A DNA stretch of 10,463 bases, from contig JBECKR010000299.1 in assembly GCA_040235415.1 (NCBI GenBank), positions 1-10,463 on the forward strand, read 5' to 3'. A program made the position numbers and the translations under genes. Source of the stretch: JBECKR01 sp040235415 (lineage in GTDB: Bacteria > Acidobacteriota > Polarisedimenticolia > Polarisedimenticolales > Polarisedimenticolaceae). Below, piece after piece: positions 1-6,883 of this stretch (position 1 is its first letter; every line of letters starts with the position of its first letter). A model generated the notes under the pieces. It searched no databases. It had not been told where the DNA came from and saw only the letters and a program-made list of their open reading frames with translations.

Positions 1-604
1 CTACGCGACCGTGAGCCAGATCGCCGCCGCGCCGGCGCTCGCGTTGCCGGGTGCGGTCGCCGGCGACGTCGCGATCTGGGCCGCGTCGGGCACGACCGGC
101 GCGGGGCGCAAGGCCGACGTCGCGCTCGCGTTCAGCGAGGTCCACGGCGACCTCCGGGCGTACCGCGTCGGGCGCCATCAGCACGTCCCCGAGATCGCGC
201 GAGGTCTCGCGCGGCGCTCCGGCCGCCCCGTTCGCGTCAGCTTCGTCCCGCACCTCGCGCCGATCGCGCGCGGCATCGCGGCGAGCGTCGTGCTCCGGCT
301 CGAGCGCCCGACGGCACAGGACGAGGCGCTCGCGCTGTACCGCGAGGCGTACCGCGGGCGGCCTTTCGTGCGGGTCCTGGACCCCGCCGAGCGGCTGCCG
401 GGGGCGGGCGACGTCGCGGGGACGAACTTCTGCGATCTGGCGCCGGTCGTCGACGCCGACGGCGGGACCCTCGTCGTCGTGGCGGCGATCGACAACCTCG
501 TGAAGGGGGCCGCCGGCCAGGCGGTCCAGGTCCTGAACCTCGCCGAGGGGCTCGACGAGACCGCCGGGCTCCTGCCGGCGGCGCTTCGGGGGACGACGGC
601 ATGA
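1..604 (+). CDS. argC: N-acetyl-gamma-glutamyl-phosphate reductase, 3' part (5' end outside window)
   Basis: Reduces N-acetylglutamyl-5-phosphate to the semialdehyde with NADPH, the third step of ornithine synthesis; cytoplasmic. The reading frame is open from base 2 and begins Tyr-Ala-Thr. In ArgC the catalytic Cys sits directly before this Tyr (GCYAT), so base 1 is probably the last base of the Cys codon, and the NADPH-binding N-terminal half lies upstream of the window. Visible family motifs are GRHQHVPEI, FVPHLAPIARGI, and the C-terminal NFCDLAP and IDNLVKGAAGQAVQ blocks, the last holding the conserved core of the dimer and substrate domain. The GTG at 11 is internal, not a start. The TGA stop overlaps the argJ ATG by 4 nt (ATGA), so the two are translationally coupled. 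Identification is secure from the motifs and the arg gene neighbours. Confidence 0.96.
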   Translation, partial: YATVSQIAAAPALALPGAVAGDVAIWAASGTTGAGRKADVALAFSEVHGDLRAYRVGRHQHVPEIARGLARRSGRPVRVSFVPHLAPIARGIAASVVLRLERPTAQDEALALYREAYRGRPFVRVLDPAERLPGAGDVAGTNFCDLAPVVDADGGTLVVVAAIDNLVKGAAGQAVQVLNLAEGLDETAGLLPAALRGTTA

Positions 605-1824
605 GCGAACCGAGGATCGCGCCCGGCGCGGTGCGCCGCGCGACCGGAATCACCGTGGCGGAGGGGTTCTCCGCGGCGGGGGTGCACTGCGGCATCCGCA
701 AGGCGCACGCCGACCTCGCGCTGATCGCGAGCGACCGCGAGGCCTCGGCCGCGGCGGTGTTCACGCGCAACCGCGTCGTCGCGGCGCCGATCGTCGTGGC
801 GCGGGAGTGTCTCGAGCGCTCCGCGGGGATCGCGCGCGCGATCGTCGTGAACTCGGGCAACGCCAACGCCTGCACCGGTCCCGAGGGGCTCGCCGCCGCC
901 CGCCGAACCGTCGAAGAGACCGCGCGCCTGCTCGGCGTGCCGGAGACGCAGGTGCTCGTGGCCTCGACCGGGGTCATCGGCCAGCGGCTTGCGGTCGAGC
1001 GGCTCGTCGACGGCCTGCCGCGCGCCGTCGCGGCGCTGTCGATCGAGGGCGGGGCGGACGCGGCCGAGGCGATTCTGACGACCGACACCCGCACCAAGGA
1101 GACGGTGCGCCGGGTCGCGACCCGGCAGGGCGGCTACGTCGTCGGCGGGATGGCGAAGGGCTCCGGCATGATCCATCCCGACATGGCCACGACGCTCGGC
1201 TTCGTGACGACCGACGCCGCCGTGCCGCCCGCGACGCTCCGGGCTTGCCTCCGCCGCGCGATCGAGGCGAGCTTCAACCGCATCTCGGTCGACGGCGACA
1301 CCTCCACCAACGACATGGTCGCGGTGCTCGCGAACGGCGCTTCCGGCGTCGAGGTCGACGCCGGAGGGACCGAGGCGTTCGAGAACGCGCTGACCGGGGT
1401 GCTCGTCGACCTCGCCAAGGCGGTCGCCCGCGATGGCGAGGGGGCCACGAAGCTGATCGAGGTCGACGTCCGGGGCGCGCGGGACGACGCCGACGCGCTG
1501 CGGGTCGCGCGCACCATCTCAGGCTCGCCGCTCGTCAAGACCGCGGTCCACGGCGCCGACGCGAACTGGGGGCGGATCGTCGCGGCCGCGGGACGGGCCG
1601 GCGCCGAGGTCGAACCGGAGACGATGCGGGTCGCGATCTCGGGAGTCGAGGTGCTGCGGCCGGGGTTCGTGTCGCAGTTCTCCGAGGAAGAGGCGCGGGC
1701 GCGCATGCTGCGCGACACCGTGGTGCTGGAGGTCGATCTCGGCCTCGGCGAGGGGCGCGCGGTCACGTGGACCTGCGACCTGACCCACGGCTACGTCGAC
1801 ATCAACGCGAGCTACCGCACGTGA
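601..1824 (+). CDS. argJ: Glutamate N-acetyltransferase / ornithine acetyltransferase
   Basis: Moves the acetyl group from N-acetylornithine to glutamate, closing the acetyl cycle; members that also use acetyl-CoA make N-acetylglutamate de novo. The 407 residues are the usual family length. The proenzyme is self-cleaved before a Thr in the family motif, seen here as KGSGMIHPDMATTLGF; cleavage is expected between Ala196 and Thr197, giving alpha and beta chains and making Thr197 the nucleophile. The oxyanion-hole Thr-Gly is in STGVIGQ (Thr123-Gly124), and NSGNANACTG (84-93) is also conserved. The C-terminus ends in the typical INASYRT. The start ATG overlaps the argC stop; GGGGGA lies about 8 nt upstream. 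Whether it is mono- or bifunctional cannot be told from sequence alone; no argA-like gene is in the window. Confidence 0.97.
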   Translation: MSEPRIAPGAVRRATGITVAEGFSAAGVHCGIRKAHADLALIASDREASAAAVFTRNRVVAAPIVVARECLERSAGIARAIVVNSGNANACTGPEGLAAARRTVEETARLLGVPETQVLVASTGVIGQRLAVERLVDGLPRAVAALSIEGGADAAEAILTTDTRTKETVRRVATRQGGYVVGGMAKGSGMIHPDMATTLGFVTTDAAVPPATLRACLRRAIEASFNRISVDGDTSTNDMVAVLANGASGVEVDAGGTEAFENALTGVLVDLAKAVARDGEGATKLIEVDVRGARDDADALRVARTISGSPLVKTAVHGADANWGRIVAAAGRAGAEVEPETMRVAISGVEVLRPGFVSQFSEEEARARMLRDTVVLEVDLGLGEGRAVTWTCDLTHGYVDINASYRT

Positions 1825-1834
1825 GGGACGCGTC

Positions 1835-2701
1835 GTGAACGGGACCGCCGCCGTCCTCGTCGAGGCGTTGCCGTACCTCCGCAGGTTCCGCGGGGCGGTG
1901 GTCGTCGTGAAGTACGGCGGCGCCGCCATGGTCGACCCGGTCGCGGCGGACGCATGGGCGCAGGACGTCGTGCTGCTCGAGCACGTCGGGCTGCGGCCGC
2001 TCGTCGTGCACGGCGGCGGACCGGCGCTGACCCGCACGATGGAGCGCATGGGGATCCCGACCTCGTTCGTCGAGGGTCATCGCGTGACGACCGCCGAGAG
2101 CGCCGAGGTCGCCGAGATGGTGCTCTCGGGACGGATCAACAAGGAGGTCGTGTCGCGCCTCAACCGCGCCGGAGGGTGCGCGGTGGGGCTGTCCGGCACC
2201 GACGCGCGCATGCTGCGCGTCCGCCGCCACCGGCCCGCGGGACGGGACATCGGGTTCGTCGGGGAGGTCTCCGAGGTCGACACCCGGCCGCTGCGCCTGT
2301 TGCTCGAGGCCGGCTACATCCCCGTGCTGTCGTCGACCGCGGCGGACGACGACGGCCTGCCGCACAACATCAACGCCGATCTGGTCGCGGGCGCGGTCGC
2401 GGCCGCGATGCCGGCGGAGAAGCTCGTGTTCCTGACGGACGTTCCGGGGGTGATGCGCGACGGCGCGGTGGTGCAGGTGCTCGACGACCGCGAGGCCGCG
2501 GCTCTCGTCGCCGGGGGCGGCGTTTCGGGCGGGATGCGACCGAAGCTCGAGGCCGCGATCGCCGCGCTCGCCGGCGGGGTGCCGCGGGTGCATCTCGTCG
2601 ACGGCCGCATGCCGCACGCGCTGCTGCTCGAGATCTTCACCGACCGCGGCGTCGGGACGCTGCTCGTCCCCGAGGCGGCGCGCGGTGGGATCGCGCCGTG
2701 A
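1835..2701 (+). CDS. argB: Acetylglutamate kinase, probably arginine-inhibited type
   Basis: Phosphorylates N-acetylglutamate with ATP, the committed step when acetyl groups are recycled by ArgJ. Amino-acid kinase fold, 288 residues. Visible motifs are VVVKYGGAAM (ATP phosphate-binding Lys and Gly loop; many homologues have GGNAM), VVHGGGPAL (acetylglutamate loop), GLSGTDARML, NINADLVAGAVA, LVFLTDVPGV, and GGVSGGMRPKLEAA near the C-terminus. The N-terminus reads AAVLVEALPYLRRFRGAVVVVKYGG. An EALPY-[IL]-RRF stretch before the first strand is the mobile N-helix of hexameric, arginine-inhibited enzymes, so feedback inhibition by arginine is inferred. The GTG start is chosen because GAGG at 1823-1826, overlapping the argJ stop, lies 8 nt upstream. 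The TGA overlaps the argD GTG (GTGA). Confidence 0.97.
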   Translation: MNGTAAVLVEALPYLRRFRGAVVVVKYGGAAMVDPVAADAWAQDVVLLEHVGLRPLVVHGGGPALTRTMERMGIPTSFVEGHRVTTAESAEVAEMVLSGRINKEVVSRLNRAGGCAVGLSGTDARMLRVRRHRPAGRDIGFVGEVSEVDTRPLRLLLEAGYIPVLSSTAADDDGLPHNINADLVAGAVAAAMPAEKLVFLTDVPGVMRDGAVVQVLDDREAAALVAGGGVSGGMRPKLEAAIAALAGGVPRVHLVDGRMPHALLLEIFTDRGVGTLLVPEAARGGIAP

Positions 2702-3885
2702 CCCCGCCCGACTGGGCCGGCACCCTCGCCGAGCGTGGGGCGGGAGCGCTGCTCCCGACGTACGCGCGCTACCCGATCGAGGTCGCGTCCGGCCGCGGCT
2801 GCCGCCTCGTCGATTCCGCGGGACGGGAGTACCTCGACCTCGTCGCGGGGATCGCGGTCAACGCCCTCGGGCACGCGCACCCGGCGATCGCCGAGGCGAT
2901 CCGCAGCGCCGCGGGCGGCGTGCTGCACGTCAGCAACCTGTACTGGACCGAGCCGATGGTGCGGCTCGCCGAGCGGCTCGCGTCGGCCTCGGGGATGGAG
3001 AAGGCTTTCTTCTGCAACTCCGGCGCCGAGGCGGTCGAGGCGGCGCTCAAGCTCGCGCGCCGCGCCCGGCCGGGCCGCCCCAAGCTCGTCGCGTTCGAGC
3101 GCTCGTTCCACGGGCGGACGCTCGGCGCGCTCTCGGTCACGGCGCAGCCGAAGTACCAGGGGCCGTTCGCGCCGCTGGTCCCCGGCGTCGAGGTCGTGCC
3201 GTACGGCGACGCCGGCGCCGCGGCCGCCGCGATCGACGGCTCGACCTCCGCGGTCGTGGTGGAGGTCGTGCAGGGCGAGGGCGGCGTCCGCCCGGCGCCG
3301 TCCGGGTTCCTCGCCGCGTTGCGGGGGGCGTGCGACGCGGCGGGGGCGCTCCTGATCGTGGACGAGGTCCAGACCGGCGTCGGACGAACCGGGACGTTCT
3401 ACGCCTACCAGGGCGAAGGGATCGTCCCGGACATCGTCGCGACCGCGAAAGGGCTCGGAGGCGGAGTCGCGATCGGCGCGATCCTGGCACGCGGGGACGC
3501 CGCGGCCGGGTTCGGTCCCGGGGACCACGGCTCCACCTTCGGGGGCAACCTCCTGGCCGCGGCGGTCGCGAACGCCGTCCTCGACGTCGTGCTCGCCGAC
3601 GGCTTCCTCGAATCCGTGAAGCGCAAGGGGGAGCGGCTCGGAGCGGGCCTGCGGGCGATCGTGTCCCGGTGTCCGGCGGCGGCGGCGGCGCGCGGCCGGG
3701 GTCTGATGTGGGGTCTGGTGCTCGACGGCGTCAAGGCGGGCGATCTCGTCTTGCGGCTGCACGACCGCGGCGTCCTGACCGTCCCGGCCGGCCCCGACGT
3801 CCTGCGCCTCGTCCCGCCGCTGACGATCTCGGACGCCGAGATCGTCGACGCCCTCTCCCGCATCGACGCCGCACTCGAAATGTAA
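2698..3885 (+). CDS. argD: Acetylornithine aminotransferase (PLP, class III)
   Basis: Transfers an amino group from glutamate to N-acetylglutamate semialdehyde, giving N-acetylornithine; many members also act as succinyldiaminopimelate aminotransferase. From the GTG at 2698 it is 395 residues, the normal length. Class III motifs are present: CNSGAEAVEAALKLAR (cofactor phosphate site, about 106-121), FHGRTLGALS, VVVEVVQGEGG, VDEVQTGVGRTG (Asp222 contacts the pyridine nitrogen), ATAKGLGGGV with Lys251 as the PLP Schiff-base lysine, and HGSTFGGN. The start is inferred from the GTGA overlap with argB and the MTPPDWAGTLAERG N-terminus, which is a typical lead-in to the LLPTYARYPIEV strand. No ATG lies in a suitable place. 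The TAA stop forms the first bases of the palindrome before argR. Confidence 0.96.
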   Translation: MTPPDWAGTLAERGAGALLPTYARYPIEVASGRGCRLVDSAGREYLDLVAGIAVNALGHAHPAIAEAIRSAAGGVLHVSNLYWTEPMVRLAERLASASGMEKAFFCNSGAEAVEAALKLARRARPGRPKLVAFERSFHGRTLGALSVTAQPKYQGPFAPLVPGVEVVPYGDAGAAAAAIDGSTSAVVVEVVQGEGGVRPAPSGFLAALRGACDAAGALLIVDEVQTGVGRTGTFYAYQGEGIVPDIVATAKGLGGGVAIGAILARGDAAAGFGPGDHGSTFGGNLLAAAVANAVLDVVLADGFLESVKRKGERLGAGLRAIVSRCPAAAAARGRGLMWGLVLDGVKAGDLVLRLHDRGVLTVPAGPDVLRLVPPLTISDAEIVDALSRIDAALEM

Positions 3886-3908
3886 GAACGGTGTCTGACG
3901 CCGTTCTT
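3884..3908. repeat. 25-nt near-perfect palindrome between argD and argR
   Basis: Arms AAGAACGG (3884-3891) and CCGTTCTT (3901-3908) are exact reverse complements. Pairing continues inward through T3892/G3900 (a G-U wobble in RNA) and three more pairs around T3896, so 12 positions on each side match with one wobble. It starts within the argD TAA stop codon and lies just before the argR ribosome binding site. The core GGTGTCTGACGCC resembles the GGTGTC-N-GACACC type of extragenic palindrome that I recall from other bacterial genomes; I cannot check this. No T-run follows, so it is a poor textbook terminator; it could reduce transcription into argR, protect the argD 3' end, or be a small mobile palindrome. 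Confidence 0.7.
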
Positions 3909-3918
3909 GCATTCCTGC

Positions 3919-3924
3919 AGGAGG
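3919..3924 (+). promoter_or_regulatory. argR ribosome binding site
   Basis: AGGAGG, a perfect Shine-Dalgarno core, lies 4 nt before the ATG at 3929. It gives argR its own strong initiation site, unlike the coupled argJ, argB and argD, and fixes the start. Confidence 0.75.
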
Positions 3925-3928
3925 ACGC

Positions 3929-4408
3929 ATGAGGGCGATCGAGCCGGCCGAGAAGACCCGCCGCCAGCGCGCGATCCTGGAGCTCCTGGAGCGCGAGGCG
4001 ATCGCGAGCCAGGACGACCTCGCGGCGGCGCTCCGGCGCCGAGGCATCGGCGTCACCCAGGCGACGCTCTCACGCGACCTCCGCGAGCTCGGCGTCGTGC
4101 GGGTCCCGACCGACGACGGCTTCCGCTGGCGCGTCCCGTCCACGGGCGAGCCGGAAGAACCGCCGGTCGCCCGCAGGCGCCTTCGCGTCATCGCACCGCT
4201 CGAGGTCACCGCCATCGAGCGCAACGAGACCGCGGTCGTCATCCGCACCATGGTCGGCCGCGCCCAGGGGGTCGCGGTGTACCTCGACGGCCTCGGGCTT
4301 CCCGACCTCCTCGCGACGATCGCCGGCGACGACACCGTCCTCGTCATCCCGACCTCGGTCAAGCGCACCGCGCGGCTCGCGAAGCGCCTCGCCGAGCTCC
4401 TCACCTGA
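3929..4408 (+). CDS. argR: Arginine repressor ArgR
   Basis: Hexameric arginine-dependent DNA-binding protein that represses arg biosynthesis genes. 159 residues, normal length. The N-terminal winged helix-turn-helix (about 10-70) has TQATLSRDLRELGVVRVP at 43-60, with the conserved Ser-Arg-Asp (48-50) of the recognition helix. After a linker rich in Pro and Glu, the C-terminal oligomerisation and arginine-binding domain (about 85-159) carries GRAQGVAVYLDGLGLPDLLATIAGDDTVLVIP; Asp120 and the GDDT at 133-136 match the family's arginine-contacting region. It is the last gene of the arg operon and very likely represses it, but the operators expected upstream of argC are outside the window. Its stop overlaps the stop of the convergent membrane gene. 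Confidence 0.95.
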   Translation: MRAIEPAEKTRRQRAILELLEREAIASQDDLAAALRRRGIGVTQATLSRDLRELGVVRVPTDDGFRWRVPSTGEPEEPPVARRRLRVIAPLEVTAIERNETAVVIRTMVGRAQGVAVYLDGLGLPDLLATIAGDDTVLVIPTSVKRTARLAKRLAELLT

Positions 4409-5678
4409 GCCCGAGCCAGACGTTCCCGGCGAGCCGCCCGACGAGGAACGCCCATGCCGCCGCCTCGGCACCGGGAAGCCCGAGACCGGCGATCCCCGCG
4501 ACGAGGGCCAGCACGATCCCGACGAGCTCGACCACCGTCGCCCAGGTCACCGGCCCGGTCCGGCGCGCGTCCACGAGCTCGGCGCGCTGCAGCGACAGGA
4601 TCACGGCCGACGCCGGGAGCAGAACGAGCACGCGGGCCGGAACGATCGCCGCCCGCGCGAGCTCGGGCGCGAGCCCGGCCACGCCCTCGAACCACAGCCG
4701 CGCGAGCGGCGTGAACGCCAGCACCGCGAGCGCCGCCGACGTGACGACGGCCAACCCGACCGCGAACCTCCGCACCGCCCCGCGGCTCCCGCGGTTCCGC
4801 GCCAGCACCGCGATCGCGACCTCCTGGTACGCGAACCCGGGACTCCGGAACAGGAACACGAGCGCGATCACGACCGGCAGCACCGCGAGCGACTCGACCG
4901 GCCGCGGCGCGTGCCCCATGAAGAACGTCACGACCGGCTGCGACGCCAACGTCAGCACCGACGTCAGCGCCAGCGGCAGATAGAACCGCCCGATGGTTCC
5001 GAGGTCGAGCGCCGCGCCCGATCCTTCACCGAGCCTCCTCACGACGCCCCGCGCCATCCACCGCGCCGCGACCGCCTCGGCGCACACCCCGGCCGACAGC
5101 GCCGCGGCCCCGACGCACGCCCCGGGCCGGACGTCCATCCGGTACAGCGCCGCGGCCGTCGCCGCCATCGTCGCGATCCGGACCACCGTCCCGTACGCCA
5201 CGAGCCGCGTCCGCCCGTCGCGGATCAGGAGCCCCTGCCAGAACCGCCTGTACCCGATCGCCCCGGGCCACGGGATCAGCAGCGCAAGCGCCAGCCGCGT
5301 CCGCCACGCGACCTCGGGCGGCAGGTCGAGCAACCGCTCCGCGACCCACGTGAACGCCGGCGTCGCGACGAGCGCGACCTGCACGACCGTCAGCGCCGCG
5401 TTCAACCCGTTCGAGAACGCCGCCAGCCGCCGCAGCGAGCCGCGGTCCTCGACGAGCGCCGTCGACGCGCTCAGCATCATGATGACCGGCGCCTCGACGA
5501 GCAGCGCGAAGGCGTACGCCACGCCGTGCGCCGCGAGGTTGATCTCGGGCTCGGCGAGCCGCGCCACGATCGCGGTCAGGAACGGTCCCTCGGCCGCCAT
5601 CATGAACCAGGTGGCGGCCATGGGGAGCCACAGCGCGGCGATGCGGCGGGCGTCGGTCGGCTCGGCGGCGGCGTCCAT
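4401..5678 (-). CDS. ANKH-like polytopic membrane exporter (MATE/MOP-type)
   Basis: About 425 residues with some 10-12 hydrophobic segments spread along the whole chain. The overall pattern resembles bacterial relatives of the animal progressive ankylosis protein ANKH, which is related to MATE-type transporters and exports citrate, ATP and pyrophosphate. Suggestive stretches are RFYLPLALTSVLTLASQPVVTFFMG in the second half (compare [23 protein letters not shown] in ANKH) and PARVLVLLPASAVILSLQ (compare PLRIFSFFPVPVTVRAHL). Acidic residues lie inside hydrophobic segments (MMAAEGPF and LLVEAPVIMM). The substrate in bacteria is unknown to me. The start is uncertain: ATG at 5678 is given; an in-frame GTG at 5690 is possible, and neither has a clear ribosome binding site. 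It is convergent with argR, and an operon link is not evident. A generic MATE-like flippase is the alternative. Confidence 0.72.
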   Translation of the reverse strand: MDAAAEPTDARRIAALWLPMAATWFMMAAEGPFLTAIVARLAEPEINLAAHGVAYAFALLVEAPVIMMLSASTALVEDRGSLRRLAAFSNGLNAALTVVQVALVATPAFTWVAERLLDLPPEVAWRTRLALALLIPWPGAIGYRRFWQGLLIRDGRTRLVAYGTVVRIATMAATAAALYRMDVRPGACVGAAALSAGVCAEAVAARWMARGVVRRLGEGSGAALDLGTIGRFYLPLALTSVLTLASQPVVTFFMGHAPRPVESLAVLPVVIALVFLFRSPGFAYQEVAIAVLARNRGSRGAVRRFAVGLAVVTSAALAVLAFTPLARLWFEGVAGLAPELARAAIVPARVLVLLPASAVILSLQRAELVDARRTGPVTWATVVELVGIVLALVAGIAGLGLPGAEAAAWAFLVGRLAGNVWLGLR

Positions 5679-5690
5679 GGGGGAGGGCAC

Positions 5691-5976
5691 GATAGCGGAA
5701 CGGGGCGGCGGGGCAAGGGGAGGACGGGTCCCTGCTGTCCCTACGCCGTGCTCCGAGGATGACCGCGAATGCCCGGGTCGCGGCCCTGAACGCGCGGCGA
5801 GAGCGTTTCGGGGATCCCTCGGGAACGAGACCTGCGCGAGCTCCTCTTCTGGCTCGAGAACCCGCCGGCCGCCGTGGTGCTGGACGTGAGCGTCGGGTGC
5901 TCGACTCCACGCTGCCGTGTCTCGTGACTCTCCGACGGGACGGTGGAGATCGCGTCGTCGCTGCCCTCAGACCGAC
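5691..5976. other. Intergenic stretch without an intact gene
   Basis: Between the start of the ANKH-like gene and the stop of the GNAT gene, both on the minus strand, I find no intact gene. The left end (5691-5758) must hold any promoter of the ANKH-like gene, but I see no convincing -10/-35 there on the minus strand. The rest holds the possible frameshifted ORF listed separately. Confidence 0.5.
5759..5927 (+). pseudogene. Possible frameshifted small gene remnant
   Basis: From the ATG at 5759 one frame reads MTANARVAALNARRERFGDP in coding-like codons. Around 5810-5823, in a run of G and C, coding character moves to the next frame (+1), which reads RDLRELLFWLENPPAAVVLD and ends at TGA 5925-5927. 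The codons of the second segment nearly all end in G or C, as in the real genes of this window. Joined, the product would be about 55 residues. One inserted base would explain it, either a true frameshift or a sequencing or assembly error in the homopolymers. No ribosome binding site at proper spacing is seen (GAGG abuts the ATG). I do not recognise the family. It may be chance in GC-rich DNA. Confidence 0.28.
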
Positions 5977-6525
5977 CTATCGACCGCCGGGCGATCCCTC
6001 CGCGAGCACCGACGCGATCGTCCCGATCGGAAGGAACATCGGCAGCGGGTCGCCGTGCAACCGTCCCCGACGCACGCCCTCCAACGCCGCGAATCCCAGG
6101 GCCTCGTAGAAGACCACGGCCTCGGGCTTCGCGTCGGTCACGACACCGACGCAGCCGAAGGCGTCGCGCTGCTCGACCGCGAGCGCGAGGACGTGGCGCA
6201 GCAACGCCCTCCCGATGCCCGAACGCTGCGCCCGGAGGTCGACGCCCAGGCGGGCCAGGCGCAAGACGGGCAGCGGGTACCGCGGCAGTCGGCGTCGGAG
6301 ACGCGCGCTCGGAACCTTCGTCCGCTCGAGCGAGGACGCCGCGACGGTCGCGAATCCGAGGACGCGCCCGTCCAGCACGGCGACGTAGGTCATCGCGAGG
6401 TGCAGCTTGAATTGGTTCTGCGCGGCGTAGTGCAAGAAGAAACGGTCGAGGTCGGGCGCGCCGCACGAAAATCCGCTGCGGTCGTCGTCCCGCGCGAGCG
6501 GCCGGATCTCAATCGTTCCGGCCAC
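5977..6525 (-). CDS. GNAT-family acetyltransferase toxin (TacT-like)
   Basis: Type II toxins of this family use acetyl-CoA to acetylate the amino group of charged aminoacyl-tRNA and so stop translation. 182 residues. The N-terminus has the family signature SGFSCGAPDLDRFF followed by HYAAQNQ (about 17-37). Motif A is LARLGVDLRAQRSGIGRALL with the acetyl-CoA pyrophosphate loop Q100-R-S-G-I-G. Motif B has VVFYEALGF, where Tyr140 sits at the place of the catalytic Tyr in TacT-type toxins. The GTG at 6525 is the start: an in-frame stop lies two codons upstream. Its first 17 nt overlap the end of the antitoxin gene, so it is translationally coupled to it. Key residues look intact. The tRNA target cannot be read from the sequence. 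The C-terminal tail after MFLPIGTI is slightly longer than usual. Confidence 0.88.
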   Translation of the reverse strand: MAGTIEIRPLARDDDRSGFSCGAPDLDRFFLHYAAQNQFKLHLAMTYVAVLDGRVLGFATVAASSLERTKVPSARLRRRLPRYPLPVLRLARLGVDLRAQRSGIGRALLRHVLALAVEQRDAFGCVGVVTDAKPEAVVFYEALGFAALEGVRRGRLHGDPLPMFLPIGTIASVLAEGSPGGR

Positions 6526-6784
6526 GCATCAGATCTCGCAGCGCCGCGGTCGGTGTGGGCGGACGCTCGATGAGCGCGACGATGCGATCGAACGCCTTGT
6601 CGTCGAGAACGATGCGGGCTGGTACGAGCGCGTCCTCCGGGAGTTCCCGGCGCGCCTCCATGAAGTACAGCAGCGCCTGCTCCACCACGTAGTTCTTCTT
6701 GAGCCCGTGGCTTTCGGTGAACCGGTCCAGCTTCTCCTTGGTGGCCGCCGAGATCGTGGCCGAGATTTGGGACTGGCTGCCCAT
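6509..6784 (-). CDS. Ribbon-helix-helix antitoxin of the GNAT toxin
   Basis: 91 residues with two parts. The N-terminal ribbon-helix-helix DNA-binding domain has the strand QISATIS (6-12), helix ATKEKLDRFTESHG, a turn, and helix KNYVVEQALLYFMEARR (30-46). The C-terminal part, LPEDALVPARIVLDDKAFDRIVALIERPPTPTAALRDLM, resembles the toxin-wrapping tail of DUF1778-type antitoxins, with the PP-P-LR-L pattern near the end. It is expected to bind and neutralise the GNAT toxin, and to repress the operon together with it. The ATG at 6784 is chosen over an upstream TTG at 6802 because GGAGG lies 5 nt before it. The gene precedes and overlaps the toxin gene, the usual antitoxin-first order. Confidence 0.87.
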   Translation of the reverse strand: MGSQSQISATISAATKEKLDRFTESHGLKKNYVVEQALLYFMEARRELPEDALVPARIVLDDKAFDRIVALIERPPTPTAALRDLMRGRND

Positions 6785-6817
6785 CGAGACCTCCGAAGAC
6801 AAGACCGTCTCGAAACT

Positions 6818-6827
6818 TGGTTTACCA
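6818..6827. promoter_or_regulatory. Possible operator/promoter element of the toxin-antitoxin operon
   Basis: TGGTTTACCA is a 10-nt dyad (TGGT-TT-ACCA) in the most AT-rich stretch of the window (about 6821-6840), 34 nt upstream of the antitoxin ATG. On the minus strand TGGTAAACC could act as a weak extended -10; no -35 is visible. A short dyad at this place would suit binding by the RHH antitoxin. Evidence is positional only. Confidence 0.25.
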
Positions 6828-6883
6828 TGGAAAAACTAACACCGGCCGCCCTCGTCGACAAGCGCACGAGCGGACGGCGATAA

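Noticed and set aside
1954..2697. An N-terminal extension of ArgD upstream of 2698
   Set aside because: The frame is open far upstream, but the extension is an out-of-frame reading of argB, rich in Arg. The GTGA junction gives a normal ArgD length.
3884..3908. An ordinary intrinsic terminator after argD
   Set aside because: The stem is good but no U-run follows, and argR with a strong ribosome binding site comes directly after.
3905..3920. An arginine-repressor box before argR (TTGCATTCCTGCAG region)
   Set aside because: It has TGCA half-site resemblance only and no AT-rich centre; the sequence also includes the ribosome binding site. Real operators would be expected upstream of argC, outside the window.
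2314..4695. A 793-codon minus-strand open frame across argB-argD-argR
   Set aside because: It crosses several well-identified genes on the other strand and has an unstructured composition; it is a GC-driven shadow.
6785..6802. Upstream TTG start for the antitoxin
   Set aside because: The ATG at 6784 has GGAGG 5 nt upstream, which lies inside the would-be extension.
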